DNA from: CAZPBO01 sp964584815
GTDB lineage: Bacteria > Planctomycetota > SKW154
Direction: 5' to 3'
Assembly (NCBI GenBank): GCA_964584815.1
Contig: CAZPBO010000001.1
Span: 1 to 64,000 of the forward strand
Length of the DNA stretch: 64,000 nucleotides
The stretch's first letter is position 1. Each line of letters opens with the position of its first letter. The translations under genes and the position numbers were made by a program. Below the pieces are notes generated by a model that worked only from the letters and a program-made list of their open reading frames with translations, made no database searches and had not been told where the DNA came from. Below, piece by piece: positions 43,996-53,100 of this stretch.

Positions 43996-45240
43996 ATGGA
44001 GGTTGTTGACCTCGTCGTTAAGGGCGCGTCCGAGATTGTCACCGCAAAAGGGACAAAGCCCTTGCGAGGGAAGGACTTGCGTGTTGAGGTCTACAGAGAC
44101 CATGGCATCGTGGTAAGAGATGGGCAGATACTGGCGCTGATGCCTGAAAAGGAGATAAAGGAGCGTTACAGTCCTCAGATGACGATTGACGCAGAGGGTT
44201 GTTGCGTGACAGCGGGATTCGTGGACGCTCACACCCATATAGTGTTTGGAGGCAGCCGGCATGAGGAGTTTGAGCGCCGCGTTAAGGGCGCCACTTACAA
44301 GGAGATATCACAGGAGGGCGGCGGGATAATGTCAACCGTGCGTGCCACCCGCCAAGCATCTGAAGAAACCCTGCTTGAGACGGCTTGGGCACGCTTAAAC
44401 AATGCCTTAACCTGCGGCACCACCACCCTTGAGATAAAATCGGGTTACGGACTTGAGACAGAAACGGAACTGAAGATGCTGCGTGTGATAAAGCAACTTG
44501 ACCGTGAGCATCCTATAGACATCGTTGCGACCTTTCTGGGCGCGCATGCTATTCCTCCTGACTTCTCCGACCGACCCGACGATTATGTCCGATTGGTGAC
44601 TGAGGAGATGCTCCCGCAGGTGGCAAAAGAGGAACTGGCGCAATTCTGTGATGTCTTCTGCGAGGAAGGCTATTTCAATGTTGAACAGACAGAAGCGATA
44701 CTGAAGAGGGCAAAGGAGTTGGGGCTGGGGTTGCAGGTCCACGCTGAGGAGTTCTGTTTGTTGGGTGGTGCGAAACTGGCGGCGAAGTTGGGGGCTGCCG
44801 CTGCATCGCACCTTCTCCGCGTAGACGACGCCTCAATAAAGGCGCTTGCGGATTCAGAAACGGTTGCCGTTCTTTTGCCTGCGGTCTCGTTCTTCCTGAA
44901 AGAGGATTACGCACCCGCCCGCAAAATGATAGATGCTGGTTGCGCCGTTGCTCTTGCGACCGACTGCAACCCAGGCTCTGCTTTTGGCGAGTCAATGCAG
45001 TTTGTCCTAACGCTTGCGTGCCTGTATCTTGGGATGAGTCCGTCAGAGGCGCTGGCGGCGGCAACCCTCAACTCCGCCTGCGCGGTGGGAATGGGTGAGA
45101 CTGTTGGCACACTTGAGCGCGGAAAGATGGCGGATATCCTTGTCTGGAAATGCACAGACTACCGCGAAATTCCATACCATTTTGGAATAAACCAGATAAA
45201 ATGCGTTGTTAAAACAGGTCAATTGGTGCTTGAACGCTGA
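43996..45240 (+). CDS. hutI: Imidazolonepropionase
   Basis: 414 residues. Hydrolyses imidazolone-5-propionate in histidine degradation. Metal site HTHIVFGG (HxH), His in LQVHAEEF, and Asp in ALATDCNPGSA; ITVDAEGCCVTAGFVDAH-type entry to the barrel. GGAGG sits 6 bases before ATG 43996. hutH and hutU are not nearby, so the pathway genes are dispersed or the enzyme acts on a related substrate. Overlaps the next gene at a TGATG junction. Confidence 0.92.
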   Translation: MEVVDLVVKGASEIVTAKGTKPLRGKDLRVEVYRDHGIVVRDGQILALMPEKEIKERYSPQMTIDAEGCCVTAGFVDAHTHIVFGGSRHEEFERRVKGATYKEISQEGGGIMSTVRATRQASEETLLETAWARLNNALTCGTTTLEIKSGYGLETETELKMLRVIKQLDREHPIDIVATFLGAHAIPPDFSDRPDDYVRLVTEEMLPQVAKEELAQFCDVFCEEGYFNVEQTEAILKRAKELGLGLQVHAEEFCLLGGAKLAAKLGAAAASHLLRVDDASIKALADSETVAVLLPAVSFFLKEDYAPARKMIDAGCAVALATDCNPGSAFGESMQFVLTLACLYLGMSPSEALAAATLNSACAVGMGETVGTLERGKMADILVWKCTDYREIPYHFGINQIKCVVKTGQLVLER

Positions 45241-46349
45241 TGATGCTCTTCTCTATCAAAGGTGAAGTTGAGGAATTGAGAAAAGAGTTTGAAAGCGCCT
45301 TCAAACGGCTTCTTGACACAGCCCGCTTCATTGAGGGAGAGGAGGTAGAGGGGTTTGAAAGGGAGTTTGCGGAGTTCTGCTCGGCGCCGTATTGTGTGGG
45401 CTGTGCCAACGGAACGGATGCTCTGATAGCGTCGTTGTGGGCGCTGGGGATAGGTTGTGGTGATGAGGTGGTGCTGCCGGCGTTGACATTTACGGCGACG
45501 GCGGAGGCGGTGGCTCTTGTGGGCGCTCGCCCCGTCTTTGCTGATATCAACGCCGACGGTGACTACAACATAGACCCTAACGCAGTTGAGGCGGCGATAA
45601 CGCCTCGCACAGCCGCTGTTATTGCCGTTCACCTCTACGGTGTGCCTGCAGACATATCTGCTCTGCGCCGCATTGCGCGCAAACATCGTCTGGCGTTGGT
45701 TGAGGACGCCGCGCAGGCACACGGCGCCCGCTACAAAGGCATACCGGTCGGCTCACTCGGCGATGTAGCCTGCTTCTCCTTTTACCCCACCAAGAATCTG
45801 GGTGCTTTCGGGGACGCGGGTGCCGTCACAACGGCTGATGCCGAGATAGCCCGCCGTGTCCGCCTCTTCATAAACCACGGCAGAAAGACCCACACCGAAC
45901 ATGTTGCTGTGGGACGCAACGCCCGCATGGATGCTTTCCAGGCAGCGGTTTTGCGTGTGAAACTGCGCCGTCTTCAGAACTGGCTCACCAGACGCCAACA
46001 CATCCGCCAACTCTATGAACAGTTCCTCGCAAATCAGAACGGTGTTTTTGTGCGCAGACCTGCCACCGATGTTGAGCCTGCCTGGCATCTGATGATTGTT
46101 GAATGTGACGACAGAGACAGGGTGCTTTCCGCCTTAAAAGAGAGAGGAATTCCCTGCGGGGTGCATTACCCTACGCCGCTTCACCTTATGAGTGCGTGGT
46201 CGTATCTTGGCTACGCCAAAGGAGCCTTCCCAAACGCTGAGAGAGCAACACAAAGAATCCTTTCCCTTCCCGTGCATCAGTATCTGTCTAACGCGGATGT
46301 CAAGCACATCAGCCAGACCCTTCTTTGTTGCCTGCAAGGTAGACTCTGA
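45240..46349 (+). CDS. DegT/DnrJ/EryC1-family PLP aminotransferase
   Basis: 369 residues. Sugar aminotransferase fold: GCANGTDALIASLWALG, VEDAAQAHGARYKG, PLP lysine in SFYPTKNLGAFGDAGA, and GRNARMDAFQAAVLRVKL. Members transaminate nucleotide-linked keto-sugars for surface polysaccharides or glycans. No other nucleotide-sugar genes are adjacent. The ATG overlaps the hutI stop by one base. The final 41 bases overlap a convergent membrane protein gene. Confidence 0.88.
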   Translation: MMLFSIKGEVEELRKEFESAFKRLLDTARFIEGEEVEGFEREFAEFCSAPYCVGCANGTDALIASLWALGIGCGDEVVLPALTFTATAEAVALVGARPVFADINADGDYNIDPNAVEAAITPRTAAVIAVHLYGVPADISALRRIARKHRLALVEDAAQAHGARYKGIPVGSLGDVACFSFYPTKNLGAFGDAGAVTTADAEIARRVRLFINHGRKTHTEHVAVGRNARMDAFQAAVLRVKLRRLQNWLTRRQHIRQLYEQFLANQNGVFVRRPATDVEPAWHLMIVECDDRDRVLSALKERGIPCGVHYPTPLHLMSAWSYLGYAKGAFPNAERATQRILSLPVHQYLSNADVKHISQTLLCCLQGRL

Positions 46350-46665
46350 ACGCGCTGACGGCAAAGAAGGAGTAAGCGAAGAAGAAAAAGAGAGTCATTC
46401 TGCTGTAGGCGTATGCCCAACCGAGAAAGGAGATGGCAAGAGAGAAAAAAGCGGCGGATACGGTGGCGACAGCGACCCTTATTATGTTCTGCAAAGGATT
46501 TTGTGAAGGCTTGCAGAACCAGAGAGCAACAAGCATGACGAGCGCTGACAAACTGACCGCGCCGAGGTGGAGGTGAGACAAGTGGCGTGAGGAACCGAAG
46601 GCGGCGCGACTGCCAAACGCCGCTATCGCACACAAAAAAACGATGAACGCCTCCGTCGCCCTCAT
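46309..46665 (-). CDS. Small four-TM membrane protein
   Basis: 118 residues, ATG 46665 in an ATGA overlap with the pseudo-caspase stop, GGGGAGAG upstream. Four hydrophobic segments (about 5-22, 30-48, 57-82, 88-108) and a short basic tail. No recognised family. Third gene of the FGE-domain/pseudo-caspase operon, so it may anchor or serve that system. Its 3' end overlaps the DegT gene on the other strand. Confidence 0.6.
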   Translation of the reverse strand: MRATEAFIVFLCAIAAFGSRAAFGSSRHLSHLHLGAVSLSALVMLVALWFCKPSQNPLQNIIRVAVATVSAAFFSLAISFLGWAYAYSRMTLFFFFAYSFFAVSAFRVYLAGNKEGSG

Positions 46666-47981
46666 CTCTCCCCGCTCCCAAACGCCCCACCCACAACCCA
46701 GATAGTCTGCTTTACACGGCGGATGCGCAGTTGGCGCCTGAACCAGTAGGTTATATCCGCACGCAAAGACTCGCTGTCCAGACGCCTCTTGCGCCACCTC
46801 CTCACATAACGGCAGAAAAGGTCCGCAAACTGTGTTATCCCTCCCACATAAGAGTCGCGTTCACCTGGTCGGCAGGAGGCAAGAAGCAGCCATCCACCTA
46901 TGTCGGGCAATGCTTTCGGGGACAGCCGACCGTCCACTATTATGAGACAATCACGCACCCCAGACTCCCGTAAATCCTTTAATGTCTGCTGCAGTTTCAT
47001 CTCACCGCCGTTTAACGAAAAGCCACCTTTGCCATCCGATTCAAGACCTATGTAGACAAGAGCGCGTGTAACTTTCCGTTTTTTCAACTGCGTCATCAGG
47101 TCGGAAAGCCGTTTTGGGGTTGGCAGGACAAGAACAAAGCGCGCATCAGGATAACCAAAGACGGTTGAAACTGCCTCAAAGATTTTCTCCGCCGAACGCT
47201 TCTTCCTGTGTTCTACAATAGCAAGTGTCAGAAACTTTATCGGCTTCTTCGGGACATGCTTGCGGGGAGTAGGAACTCCAAGCCACGCAAGCAGTTTCTC
47301 CCTTCTGCTTATCCCCACCTTGCGAAAGAAATCGGAAAGAGCAGTTAAAACGGCTGCCTTGGCTTCCTCCTGTAGACGGGGAATTGCGTGTTCTGCAACA
47401 CGCCTCAGATTGTGGGGCTTGAGCCATTTCGGAACAAACCATATTCCCCAGAACTTAAATCCCCTTTGCCAGTCGTTCAAAACGACTTCTGTCTGGATTT
47501 TTTGTCTGGTCTGGAAAAGAGGAGTGGCTCCGCGGAAAGGCGAAACCACCTTCACCTCTATCTGCCCAGTCACCTTGTATTTTTCGTCCGCTATAAGGGC
47601 GCTAAGAAACTCCGAAAGCGACCAGACGATGATTTTAGGCACGCGCCATTTGGTGCGTGCAAGAAACCGCGCCTCCACCTTACCCGTCTTCAAACGAACT
47701 ATGAGGTGGAATTTCGGAGAAGCGGTCCTATCAGAAATATGGGGTAGGGCATCAGGAGTTACCCGCTTAACCGAGGCGAAAAGCAACTCAAGGGCTTTTG
47801 CGACTTCCACGGGGTCAGGGAAAGGTGGTTCGGAGTTATGCTCACAGACCACGGCGACCCGAAGCGGCAGGGGTGCATTAACACTGCGGAGGGCGTTCTG
47901 AACCGCAACACGGTTCTCAACAGGAACAGGCGCAACAACAGCACAGCCCCCAGCGACCACAACCAGAACCGCCCACCGCAT
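46662..47981 (-). CDS. Exported or lipid-anchored protein with degenerate caspase-like domain
   Basis: 439 residues. N-terminus MRWAVLVVVAGGCAVV is a signal with a possible lipobox (Cys13). Residues about 40-235 are unassigned. Residues about 249-395 follow the caspase/metacaspase order: FLTLAIVEH strand, an AEKIFEAVSTVFGY helix, LVYIGLESDG where GHG is expected, then DCLIIVDGRLS where DxCxS is expected, and WLLLASCRPGERDSY matching the usual LLAAS..GE block. Both catalytic residues would be missing (His site lost, Gly351 for Cys), so an inactive fold is inferred. TAATG junction with the FGE gene. The fold assignment is pattern-based and needs a structure search. Confidence 0.55.
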   Translation of the reverse strand: MRWAVLVVVAGGCAVVAPVPVENRVAVQNALRSVNAPLPLRVAVVCEHNSEPPFPDPVEVAKALELLFASVKRVTPDALPHISDRTASPKFHLIVRLKTGKVEARFLARTKWRVPKIIVWSLSEFLSALIADEKYKVTGQIEVKVVSPFRGATPLFQTRQKIQTEVVLNDWQRGFKFWGIWFVPKWLKPHNLRRVAEHAIPRLQEEAKAAVLTALSDFFRKVGISRREKLLAWLGVPTPRKHVPKKPIKFLTLAIVEHRKKRSAEKIFEAVSTVFGYPDARFVLVLPTPKRLSDLMTQLKKRKVTRALVYIGLESDGKGGFSLNGGEMKLQQTLKDLRESGVRDCLIIVDGRLSPKALPDIGGWLLLASCRPGERDSYVGGITQFADLFCRYVRRWRKRRLDSESLRADITYWFRRQLRIRRVKQTIWVVGGAFGSGER

Positions 47982-50101
47982 TATCGTTTCTCCAGTTTTA
48001 TTACCACTCTGAAGCCGACATAGGGAAGACGGCTCTTCTTAGGTAAACTTTGCCTGAATGTAACCCTTGCCGCCTCAGGCGACTCATCGCTCCAGTTTCC
48101 TCCTTTTATCACTGCTGTCGCATCGTCCGTAGTGGATGTCCATTCACTGACATTGCCACCCATATAAAGAAGTCCTTCGGGGGTTCTGTCCTCTGTTTTG
48201 GCAGTCACATCAACAGGTGAGGTAAGCGCCAGAGCCGCGTTGCCGCGTTTGTTGCCCCAGGGGAAGATGCGGCTCCCCGCTCCTGCTGCCGCCTCCCATT
48301 CCTCCGCCGTCGGCAGACACACCACCACCTTATAACCTACATCAGAAACTTCGCGGCTCATCCTTTCAGTTTGCCACCTGCAATATGCCACCGCCTCATA
48401 CCACGACACCCCCACCACCGGCTTGTTCTCCTCGCCGGGCGGCGGTCTGCCATCGCGCCAGAAAGCGGGTCCCACCTTCCCCGTCCTGTCGCAAAACGCC
48501 CCAGATTTGAGCAACCGCCACCCCTCCTTATCCCAATATCTCCTGCTGGCGTATCCACCCGCTTTGGCAAACTCATAAAATCGCTTATTTGAAACCTCTG
48601 TTATACCGAATCCCATCTCGCCCATCTGATAGGGATGCGGAGGCGGTGCTTCGTCAAACGGGTCATTGCTACCAACTTCCGCTTTTCTCGCAGAAAGGCG
48701 CGCTGTTCCTGCCGACACAACCCATCTCCACACAACCTTTTTTGTAGTGTCCTCTATTCTCCTCTGCCATAGGTCTTTCTCGTTGTCGGGGAAAACCCCT
48801 TTGCCCGATTTAAGAATCGTTTTTGCGGCGAGGATATGTCTTATAGCGACCTGCAGTTTTGCCGCTTCCTTAAGTGCGGTGGACAGTTTCTGCTCAAGTG
48901 CTTGGCGCAACACACCCATTTCGCGCTCGCGCTTCTGTCGCGCCGCCTCCTCCTTTTGCCTCCTGCGCCATTCCGACAACAACTCACTCCAGCGCTCTAC
49001 ATACCCTTGGGGGCGCTCCCCCAGAAAAGAGTAGCGCCTGTAGGGCTGTATTTTCCCTATCGCTTTCTCAATATTAGAGATAGCCCTGCTCAACTGCTCC
49101 CTAACCGCCGCTTCCCTCGCCTCCTGCACCATCGCACACGCTTCCTTCATATCCACAGCAAACCGCCTCTCCACTTTCTTTATCGCCGCCTCAAGATAGC
49201 GCAGCAGTCTGGCTGCCCGTTCTCTTGTCGGCTTATGACGAACCTGCTCCAGAACAGAAAGGCTCCTCCGCAATTCTGGCAGATTATCTATCTTATCAAC
49301 GGGTCTGGTGGTTGTTCCTTCGGGGTCGGCGAGGATTTTCGCGGCAAGGCGGTCAAGGAATCGCGCCGCTCGCTCCTCGGCTCCCTTAAGGGAAACCTCC
49401 GTGTCCTGCAACGCTTGTTCCACCTGAATCGCGCCGTTTGACGGGCGGAAACCGCTTATCCATTCCGCCTCCTTCAAAAAGTCAACCACCGATGCTCGTC
49501 TGATTCGTCTAATAAGACTTTCACAACCGTCTATGTCGCTTAAGGAGAGCCATTGCAGGTCGTTGCTAATGCCCATCCTGAGTTTCTGTCTTGCCTCAAC
49601 AATGGGTGCTCCAACAGCCTGCCAAGAGCGCCGCAAGAAGGAGACCAAGATTTTCCGCAGTCTTTCATCCACATCCTCCAGCGCCATTCCAAACCTGGCA
49701 AAGTCCGCTGCCAAATTTTTCACCTCCGCAAGCAGCCGCAACGCCTTGTCTGATGCCTCAACACGCCCTTTNNNNNNNNNNNNNNNNNNNNNNNNNNNNN
49801 NNNNNNNNNNNNNNNNNNNNNNNNNNNNNNNNNNNNNNNNNNNNNNNNNNNNNNNNNNNNNNNNNNNNNNNTTGCCCGCCGCCACATCTTCCGGTGGCAC
49901 CTTGACCCCACATCTCAAACAGTAGTGGACAACAACGCGGCTTACGGGACTTCGGGGTTCGGCTCGCCTTTTCGCTCGCGATTCCGATATCTTCTTAAGG
50001 CAATCGGCACAGCAGCATATGTCCCCACCGTAGTAGGCGCGCCCCGCCGATATGTCCTCATCGGTCACCCTACGCGCACAGACTATACACCTTCTGACCA
50101 C
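47981..50101 (-). CDS. Zinc-ribbon / coiled-coil / FGE-sulfatase-domain protein (contains gap)
   Basis: No signal peptide. N-terminus has a Cys cluster (CIVC ... CCCADC) and a second ribbon (CLRCG) before the gap; a long Arg/Glu-rich helical region follows; the C-terminal about 200 residues are a formylglycine-generating-enzyme-like domain (FPWGN, MGGNVSEWTS, VIKGGNWSD, LPYVGFRVV). The Cys residues of true FGE are absent, so it is likely a binding or structural version. GTG start at 50101 with GGAGG 6 bases upstream and a strong promoter beyond. Neighbours are a Ser/Thr kinase gene upstream and a pseudo-caspase gene downstream. Confidence 0.8.
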   Translation of the reverse strand: MVRRCIVCARRVTDEDISAGRAYYGGDICCCADCLKKISESRAKRRAEPRSPVSRVVVHYCLRCGVKVPPEDVAAGXXXXXXXXXXXXXXXXXXXXXXXXXXXXXXXXXXKGRVEASDKALRLLAEVKNLAADFARFGMALEDVDERLRKILVSFLRRSWQAVGAPIVEARQKLRMGISNDLQWLSLSDIDGCESLIRRIRRASVVDFLKEAEWISGFRPSNGAIQVEQALQDTEVSLKGAEERAARFLDRLAAKILADPEGTTTRPVDKIDNLPELRRSLSVLEQVRHKPTRERAARLLRYLEAAIKKVERRFAVDMKEACAMVQEAREAAVREQLSRAISNIEKAIGKIQPYRRYSFLGERPQGYVERWSELLSEWRRRQKEEAARQKREREMGVLRQALEQKLSTALKEAAKLQVAIRHILAAKTILKSGKGVFPDNEKDLWQRRIEDTTKKVVWRWVVSAGTARLSARKAEVGSNDPFDEAPPPHPYQMGEMGFGITEVSNKRFYEFAKAGGYASRRYWDKEGWRLLKSGAFCDRTGKVGPAFWRDGRPPPGEENKPVVGVSWYEAVAYCRWQTERMSREVSDVGYKVVVCLPTAEEWEAAAGAGSRIFPWGNKRGNAALALTSPVDVTAKTEDRTPEGLLYMGGNVSEWTSTTDDATAVIKGGNWSDESPEAARVTFRQSLPKKSRLPYVGFRVVIKLEKR
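49772..49871. other. 100-N scaffold gap in the FGE-domain gene
   Basis: Exactly 100 N directly after the second CxxC pair; the rest of that zinc ribbon and an unknown length of linker are missing. Confidence 0.97.
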
Positions 50102-50131
50102 AACATCCCTCCGTATCCTTAAGTATGAATT

Positions 50132-50160
50132 AGAATAATGTAAGGAAACTCTCCTGTCAA
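50132..50160 (-). promoter_or_regulatory. Promoter of the FGE-domain / pseudo-caspase / four-TM operon
   Basis: Minus strand perfect TTGACA (complement of 50155-50160), 17-base spacer, TATTCT (complement of 50132-50137). Start near 50125, leaving a 24-base leader with GGAGG. It separates this operon from the kinase gene, which ends at 50189. Confidence 0.6.
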
Positions 50161-50188
50161 GCGCTGCTACTTCACAATTAACGAAAGG

Positions 50189-53100
50189 CTATCTCCGCCT
50201 CCACGGGAAACTCCCACTCCCTCTCCATCTCTCCCAAGTCTTAAGCATGCCGCGAAGCATCTCTGTTTTGCCCACATTCCTTCTCGCCTTCAGACCCCGT
50301 TCCCACCACCCGAGCGCCTCTTCGGGGTTCACAGGGTCTTTTGCCGCCTCCCTCATATACTCGTGCAAACGACGCAAATCCTGTCTACTTGCTTCGGGGT
50401 AGTTTCTTTTTGCGAACTTCTCAAGTTCGCGCACTCTTGAACGCATGTCCCTCCGTTCAGAAAGGTTACTCCGGTCTTCGGCTTTCGTCATTCTGATTTC
50501 CACTCCGCTTGCGGGTGCCTTCACTCTTTTAGTGGCGTAGCCGAGCCCACTTTTGTAGACACGCAGCGTCACCTCCGCGCCTTTCTGTAAGCCGATCAAA
50601 GCGAAACTACCATTAGCATCTGTGTGCGTTCTCAAAAGGCGTCCCTGATGAACAACCACGACGACCGCGTCCTGCACCACATCACCGTTCTTGTCAAGAA
50701 CACGACCTGTAATTGAGGCTGTTCCAACAACTGGGTAAGGGGGCGCTGATGCGGTTATCGGCAAGAGGTTTGCGGACGGAGCGACTGCAGCGCGCCTGCG
50801 TGCAAGCGATACATCCCGCTTCAGACCGAGCCTTTCGCCGCATACCGCCAGCAGTTTCCAACCCTCCTTGTTGCGTGACTCAAGCGCCAGAGAACGCTTC
50901 AACGCGTCCAATGCTTTTGTGTAGTTGCGCAAACGCAGATATGCCGCCCCCAGCCAGTAATGCGCTTGATACGACTCCTTCGCTTTAAGCGATTTGTCAA
51001 GGCAGATTATCGCCTCCTCCCAACGATTCAGCATCAGAAGGGCAATTCCACGCCAGCACCACTCCGCCCACCCCGCTCCCAAGGTGCTTATCAACCTGTC
51101 CACCTCCTGAAGCATCGTGCCGTAACCGCCACCTTCATATAACCTCTTCAAACGCTGATATTTTTGTGCCAGACTGTTCTGACGCAGACCTTCCAGCCAT
51201 CCCTTCTCTATCCGTCCCTTTATTTGGAATCTTGCAATCTTAACAGTGCCTGCCACCACATATACCGAGACTCTTCCCGCATTGAGCGATTTGTCTGTGG
51301 CGCTGAAGGCGACCGAACCGCCAATATAAAGGCGAATTCTCTCACCAGTTCGTTCAAGGCGGACTTCATACTCCCGTGCTGGCTTCAACTCCCGCTTAGA
51401 TGCGCTGTAGAACTTGCTGTTGTCTGGAAGGTCACAAGTTGTGAGCCAGCCCAAACGGACTGTTTCAAGAACAAGACACCGCGCCTTTTTCTTGTTTATA
51501 ACATCAAGCGCTGCATCATCAATCCTCAAACGCTGCCGTGAGGAGAAATTGATGTATCCGGCATAGGCGCTCCTGCCCTCATCACAAACAAGCAGTGCGA
51601 AGGTCGTATTAGGTTCCACCCTTAAGCGGAGTTTGCAGGAGACATCGCCAATAAAGGGAATTCGGAAAGAAATCTTTGCGCCACGCCCAGAACCGACGAG
51701 AAAGCCGTCCCTACAGCGCCAAAAACCACCCACCCTCTCCCACATCTTCTCTGCGGAGCGGTCTTTGAAAACACCGCCTGCGGTCAGAACGAACCCATCT
51801 TTTGTCTTGCGCAACATCTTTTCAGGCAAACCGAGCAGTTTGGAGGCAACCGTCAGTTCACTGGGCGCTTTCGGCAGGGAAGTTCTGGCAGCGATTTGGC
51901 GCATCAGGGCAACCATCGCACCAAAATTGCGCCGCACAACATCACATCCGCTGAACCTCTCTGCGCGGAGTTCCGCAACTAGGTCACGCGCCTCATCCAG
52001 CCGTCCCGCCTTAAAGGCTTCCTCGGCTTTCTGCCACAACTCCGCAGCCCTTCTCTCCACCTCCTCTCTTCTCTGACGCTTCCTCACCTCCTCAACACGC
52101 GTCAATAAATCACCCAGTCGTTTACGGGCTTCCTTCCCTTCTTCCTTCTTCAGCAGCCATCCCCATTTCGCCCTTATCTCCTTCAGCATTCGCGCGATGT
52201 GCTTTATCTTTTCTGCGTTCTGCGCACCCTCCGCCAACCGCCGCTCCAACTCCGAAATAGCGCTATCAAGGTCCCTCCTAGCCTGAGTCAAAATGTCGGC
52301 ACTTCCCTTCTTCACTTTTTCCGCAGCGGGTGTTCCATCAAGGCGAACTGCTGCCTTTTCAAGGATGCCGAGCGCCTCTTCGTAACGCCCCTGTTCTGCA
52401 AGCGAGTTTGCTTCCTTTATCGCCTGTTCGGTCGTCTCCTCGCATTTGCGGTGCAGGTCATCTTTGATTTTCTGAAGTTGTTCTTTTGCGGCGGGATGCT
52501 GAACCATCAGATTGTCAATCTCGTCTAATCGCTGTCTGAAAGACAACTGTATGTCGCCTGCGATGCGCTTTGCGGCGGCAACCACCGCATCGGTCTCATC
52601 TTCTTCACGCGGGGAAGGCGGTGGCGCCGCAGGCATAGGTGGCTTGGTTTTGGCTATTGTTTTGGGAGAATGCTGTTTTACAGGCGGGGGTGGGCGGTTA
52701 TGCAATAAAAGCCAAGCGACGAGAAAAACAGCCAAAACGGCAAGGACAAGAACAGCCACAGGCGTGACGCTCCGCTTCCTGGAGGGTGCCTCGGTCTGAA
52801 CGGTTGTTCGTCGCTCAACAACGGTGAACCCCATCGCCAGCATACGACGCAACTGACGGGCTACCTCCTCGGCTGTGGGGCGCAGACGCGCTTCCCGTGC
52901 CATCATCCGTTTCAGCAGATGTCGCAACGGTGGCGGTATCTCTTGAGCACGCCGCGGAAAACGCACCGCTTTGGTGGCAACCTTCACCATTATCTCGCCA
53001 ACGCTCTTGCCCGAAAACGGTGCCTCTCCAAAAAGCATATGATAAAGCGTGGCGCCCAGACCGTATACATCGGTCGCAGGACCTACACCGCGACTGTCCC

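Noticed and set aside
46277..46696. Alternative 139-codon minus-strand gene overlapping the four-TM gene
   Set aside because: Arg/Cys-rich composition with no ribosome binding site. The other frame gives four clean membrane helices and an ATGA coupling to the upstream gene.
48000..48700. Active formylglycine-generating enzyme
   Set aside because: The domain has the FGE-like fold motifs but lacks the catalytic cysteines, and no sulfatase gene is present.
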